Under the pieces are notes generated by a model. It did not search any database and was not told where the DNA came from. It was given only the letters and a program-made list of their open reading frames with translations. From Roseovarius sp. UBA6217 (GTDB lineage Bacteria; Pseudomonadota; Alphaproteobacteria; Rhodobacterales; Rhodobacteraceae): a stretch of 34,502 bases of DNA. The stretch is taken from assembly GCA_002421985.1 (NCBI GenBank), contig DISF01000106.1, forward strand, positions 42,522 to 77,023. The letters run 5' to 3'. Of this stretch, positions 31,975-34,502 are shown piece after piece. Position 1 is the stretch's first letter. Every line of letters begins with the position of its first letter. The translations under genes and the position numbers were made by a program.

Positions 31975-33300
31975 ATGACCACCACCCGCTTCGCCCCCTC
32001 GCCCACCGGCTATATCCATGTGGGCAACCTGCGCACCGCGCTGATGAACTATCTCATTGCCGCCAAGGCGGGGGGCACGTTCATCCTGCGCATCGACGAC
32101 ACCGACCCGGAACGCTCGCGCGAGGAATATGTCGACGCGATCAAGCACGATCTGGAGTGGCTCGGCCTGCACTGGGACCGGGTGGAGCGGCAATCCGAAC
32201 GGCTTGACCGCTATGCCGAGGCCGCCGACCGGCTGCGCGCCATGGGGCGGTTCTACGAGGCATTCGAGACGCCCGTGGAGCTTGACCTCAAGCGCAAGAA
32301 ACAGCTCAACATGGGCCGCCCGCCGGTCTATGACCGCGCGGCGCTGGCGCTTTCCGAGGACGAGCGCGCGCGGCTGCGCGCCGAGCGGGGGCCAGGTGTG
32401 TGGCGCTTCAAGCTCGATCAGGAACGGATCGTCTGGCCCGATGGTATCCTGGGCGAGATTTCCATTGATGCCGCCTCGGTCTCCGATCCGGTGCTGATCC
32501 GCGCCGATGGTCAGGTGCTTTATACGCTGGCCTCGGTGGTGGATGATGTCGAGATGGGGGTAACGGATGTGGTGCGCGGGTCGGACCATGTGACCAACAC
32601 CGCCACCCAAATCCAGATCATCGAGGCGCTGGGCGGCACGCCCCCGCGTTTCGCGCATCACTCGCTCTTGACCGGGCCGCAGGGCGAGGCGCTCTCGAAA
32701 CGTCTCGGCACGCTGTCACTGCGCGACCTGCGCGCGCGCGGGGTGGAGCCGATGGCGCTTCTGTCTCTGATGGCGCGGCTTGGCTCGGCCGATCCGGTAG
32801 AGTTGCGCAGCGACATGGCCGCACTGATCGAGGGTTTCGATATCGAGCGTTTCGGCAGCGCGCCGACCAAGTTCGACGAGGCCGACCTCTTCCCGCTCAC
32901 CGCGCGGATCATCGCGGCCCGGCCCTATGAGGAAGTGGCCGACACCATCGCCGCGCTGGGCGTGCCCGAGGAGATTGCCCCGCAATTCTGGGAGGTCACC
33001 CGCGAGAACATCACCACGCTGGCCGATCTGGAGGGCTGGTGGCGGCTCTTTCGCGACGGGGCGGAACCGGTGATCGACGACGAGGATCGCGCCTTTGTCG
33101 CGCAGGCGCTGGCGCTCTTGCCCGAGGGGCCGCATGACGCCGGGACCTGGGGCAAATGGACCGCCGAGGTCAAGGCCGCGACGGGGCGCAAGGGCAAGGG
33201 CCTCTTCATGCCGCTCAGGAAGGCGCTGACCGGGCAGGCGCATGGGCCCGACATGGCCCGCGTGCTGCCGCTCTTGCAGGTGATCCGCGCCAAGAGCTGA
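31975..33300 (+). CDS. gltX: glutamyl-tRNA synthetase
   Basis: 441 residues, a class I synthetase that charges tRNA with Glu in the cytoplasm. Seen: the HIGH-type motif in FAPSPTGYIHVGNLRTA, DDTDPERSREEY, VRGSDHVTNTATQ, the KMSKS-type motif in ALSKRLGTL and an alpha-helical C-terminal anticodon domain. In many alphaproteobacteria there are two GltX enzymes, one of them of this shorter length, needed because glutaminyl-tRNA is made by amidation of Glu-tRNA; whether a second copy exists lies outside this window. The ATG has AGGAG 6 bases upstream. It is convergent with apt, 37 bp between stops. Confidence 0.95.
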   Translation: MTTTRFAPSPTGYIHVGNLRTALMNYLIAAKAGGTFILRIDDTDPERSREEYVDAIKHDLEWLGLHWDRVERQSERLDRYAEAADRLRAMGRFYEAFETPVELDLKRKKQLNMGRPPVYDRAALALSEDERARLRAERGPGVWRFKLDQERIVWPDGILGEISIDAASVSDPVLIRADGQVLYTLASVVDDVEMGVTDVVRGSDHVTNTATQIQIIEALGGTPPRFAHHSLLTGPQGEALSKRLGTLSLRDLRARGVEPMALLSLMARLGSADPVELRSDMAALIEGFDIERFGSAPTKFDEADLFPLTARIIAARPYEEVADTIAALGVPEEIAPQFWEVTRENITTLADLEGWWRLFRDGAEPVIDDEDRAFVAQALALLPEGPHDAGTWGKWTAEVKAATGRKGKGLFMPLRKALTGQAHGPDMARVLPLLQVIRAKS

Positions 33301-33337
33301 AAGGATTGCGCCGGCGGCGCGGTGCCCGGCCGGCCCT

Positions 33338-33877
33338 TTACAGCCCCTCGTAGGTGCATAGCGTATGCACCTCCATTCCCATTGCCTCGAGCCGCTCATG
33401 CCCGCCCAGATCGGGCAGATCGACGATGAAGGCACAGCCGGTGATCGCCCCGCCAAGCCGCTCGATGAGCCTGATGCCCGCCGCCGCCGTGCCGCCGGTG
33501 GCCAGCAGGTCATCCACCAGAAGCACCCGCTCGCCGGGCTGGATCGCGTCGTCGTGGATCTCGATCACGGCCTCGCCATATTCGAGTTGATACTCCTCCG
33601 AAATCACCGCGCCGGGCAGTTTGCCCTTCTTGCGGATTGGCACGAACCCGACCGAGAGCTGATGCGCAATCGCGCCGCCAAGGATGAAGCCGCGCGCCTC
33701 CAGCCCCGCCACCTTGTCGATGGGCTGGCCCGCGTAAGGATGCAGCATCTGGTCGATGGCGATGCGAAAGCCGCGCGGATCGGCGAAAAGCGTGGTCACG
33801 TCGCGAAAGAGAATCCCCTCATGCGGGAAATCGACGATGGTGCGGATATAGTCCTGAACGGTCTTTTGCGGGGGCAT
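33338..33877 (-). CDS. apt: adenine phosphoribosyltransferase
   Basis: 179 residues, normal length. It salvages adenine to AMP with PRPP. Seen: FPHEGILFRDVTTLFAD near the N terminus, the adenine-side loop EARGFILGGAIA, and the PRPP-binding motif RVLLVDDLLATGGTA. ATG 33877 has GGAG 7 bases upstream. It lies 60 bp downstream of the small membrane protein gene, possibly co-transcribed with it. Confidence 0.96.
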   Translation of the reverse strand: MPPQKTVQDYIRTIVDFPHEGILFRDVTTLFADPRGFRIAIDQMLHPYAGQPIDKVAGLEARGFILGGAIAHQLSVGFVPIRKKGKLPGAVISEEYQLEYGEAVIEIHDDAIQPGERVLLVDDLLATGGTAAAGIRLIERLGGAITGCAFIVDLPDLGGHERLEAMGMEVHTLCTYEGL

Positions 33878-33937
33878 CGCGGCTCTCCGGGCGGTTGCGC
33901 ATTGCTTCTGCCGCAGGGGCGCGCGGCACGCAAGGGT

Positions 33938-34318
33938 TCAGAGCGCGCCGCGATAGTCGGCGATGGCCTGCGTCAGCGCGCTCACCGCGTAGAGCGTCAT
34001 CGCAAACACCCCGACGCAAAGCCCGAAATTGAGCGCCGATTGCGCCAGCCGCGCCCACCGCCCCTGCGGGTTGCCGAGAAAGGCGATCTCGGGGCGCAAG
34101 AGAAAGCGCGACGCGATATAGCCAAACCGCAGCGCCGCCAGAACCCAGTAGATGACATGCAGGATGACGATATCATGCGCGCGCGACAGGTAGCTGGCGA
34201 ACCCCACCACCAGAACCCAGCGGATCACCTGGAATATCTCGTCCGCCAGTGCCTCGAACTGGCGGCCCATGGCATGGCGCCAGGTCTGATCGGTGAGTTT
34301 GTCGATGAGGCGGGACAT
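33938..34318 (-). CDS. small membrane protein, unknown function
   Basis: A 126-residue protein with no motif I recognise. Three hydrophobic segments are visible at about residues 29-45, 49-68 and 95-117, with a positively charged amphipathic N terminus (SRLIDKLTDQTWRHAMGRQFEALADE) and a basic loop (GNPQGRWARL) between the second and third. This fits an inner-membrane protein. ATG 34318 is followed by the natural amphipathic start; the ribosome site is weak. It precedes apt on the same strand by 60 bp. Confidence 0.7.
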   Translation of the reverse strand: MSRLIDKLTDQTWRHAMGRQFEALADEIFQVIRWVLVVGFASYLSRAHDIVILHVIYWVLAALRFGYIASRFLLRPEIAFLGNPQGRWARLAQSALNFGLCVGVFAMTLYAVSALTQAIADYRGAL

Positions 34319-34395
34319 GGGGCATGTGATGGGGCCTGCGCGTGGCCCTGTCCAGCCATGTGACGGCGCGCGCGCGCAGATGTGAGCGGCGGCTG

Positions 34396-34497
34396 GTGTT
34401 CGATATCTGACAGATGCTGCCCAGTGCTGATCCGGCCCGCCATGTTGCGAAAATGCCGTGCGGGAGGCGGCGCGTGGGGCCTGAAGGGGACGTTCAG
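34396..34497 (-). repeat. dispersed element, copy C
   Basis: Inverted relative to copy A at 130-230. Read on the minus strand the blocks are 34497-34478, 34443-34428 and 34413-34396, matching copy A at 17/20, 15/16 and 17/18 with nearly constant spacing. The third block contains a near-palindrome centred on GATATC. The element begins only 5 bases from the right edge, so its extent beyond is unknown. No gene was identified between 34319 and 34502. Confidence 0.6.
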
Positions 34498-34502
34498 GGC
34501 GC

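Noticed and set aside
34225..34443. 72-codon minus-strand frame beginning at the second block of element copy C
   Set aside because: It overlaps the membrane protein gene in another frame. The 1-bp length difference between copies A and C breaks any common reading frame through all blocks.

Overview
The window is a gene-dense, GC-rich chromosomal segment that reads as an alphaproteobacterium, most likely Rhodobacterales (Roseobacter/Rhodobacter type). This placement is inferred from three things. The division/envelope block has the order murB-ddl-ftsQ-ftsA-ftsZ-lpxC-bamD-recN. FtsZ is long and ends in an alphaproteobacterial tail peptide. An Fe-S bacterial photolyase (PhrB type), an Atm1-type exporter and a glutamine-dependent NadE are also present. 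I see no rRNA, tRNA, CRISPR array, prophage or complete insertion sequence.

Layout. 1-2020: left-edge sequence with a dispersed element (130-230), then a ClC-family protein on the minus strand. 2021-13179, plus strand: a D-lactate dehydrogenase-like flavoprotein, then murB, ddl, ftsQ and ftsA (tightly packed, several overlapping), ftsZ behind its own 175-bp leader and ended by a strong terminator, then lpxC, bamD and recN. These genes make and assemble peptidoglycan precursors, the divisome, lipid A and the outer-membrane assembly machine, with DNA repair at the end. 13374-18169, minus strand: a predicted outer-membrane barrel coupled to a Tat-exported Cys-rich amidohydrolase, an HNH endonuclease with a good promoter, and an Atm1-type ABC exporter. 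18369-20671: MarC-type membrane protein plus membrane-anchored aspartic protease, then divergent ccdA and tusA. 20672-22747: a structured gap, leuA on the minus strand, and an apparent leuA attenuator with a leaderless leader peptide. 22748-26370: an SDR gene coupled to an FeS photolyase, then an exported MORN-repeat protein on the opposite strand. 26523-34318: nadE, a secreted esterase, a zincin-type metallopeptidase, a Tat-exported metallo-beta-lactamase-fold hydrolase, an MFS transporter with a His-rich tail, gltX, apt and a small membrane protein.

No obviously new multi-gene system (defence island, biosynthetic cluster, secretion system) is visible; most genes are housekeeping. The items that most deserve a second look are non-coding: (1) a roughly 100-bp two-copy element in inverted orientation near the two window ends, with a third copy of its first 20 bp in the tusA-leuA gap; (2) the leuA leader, with a Leu-rich 27-codon ORF whose ATG falls about where transcription should begin and two long RNA stems; (3) three CGCGAAA repeats in the ftsA-ftsZ gap. 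Among proteins, the Cys-rich Tat amidohydrolase/barrel pair and the MORN protein with a two-repeat period are the most unusual.
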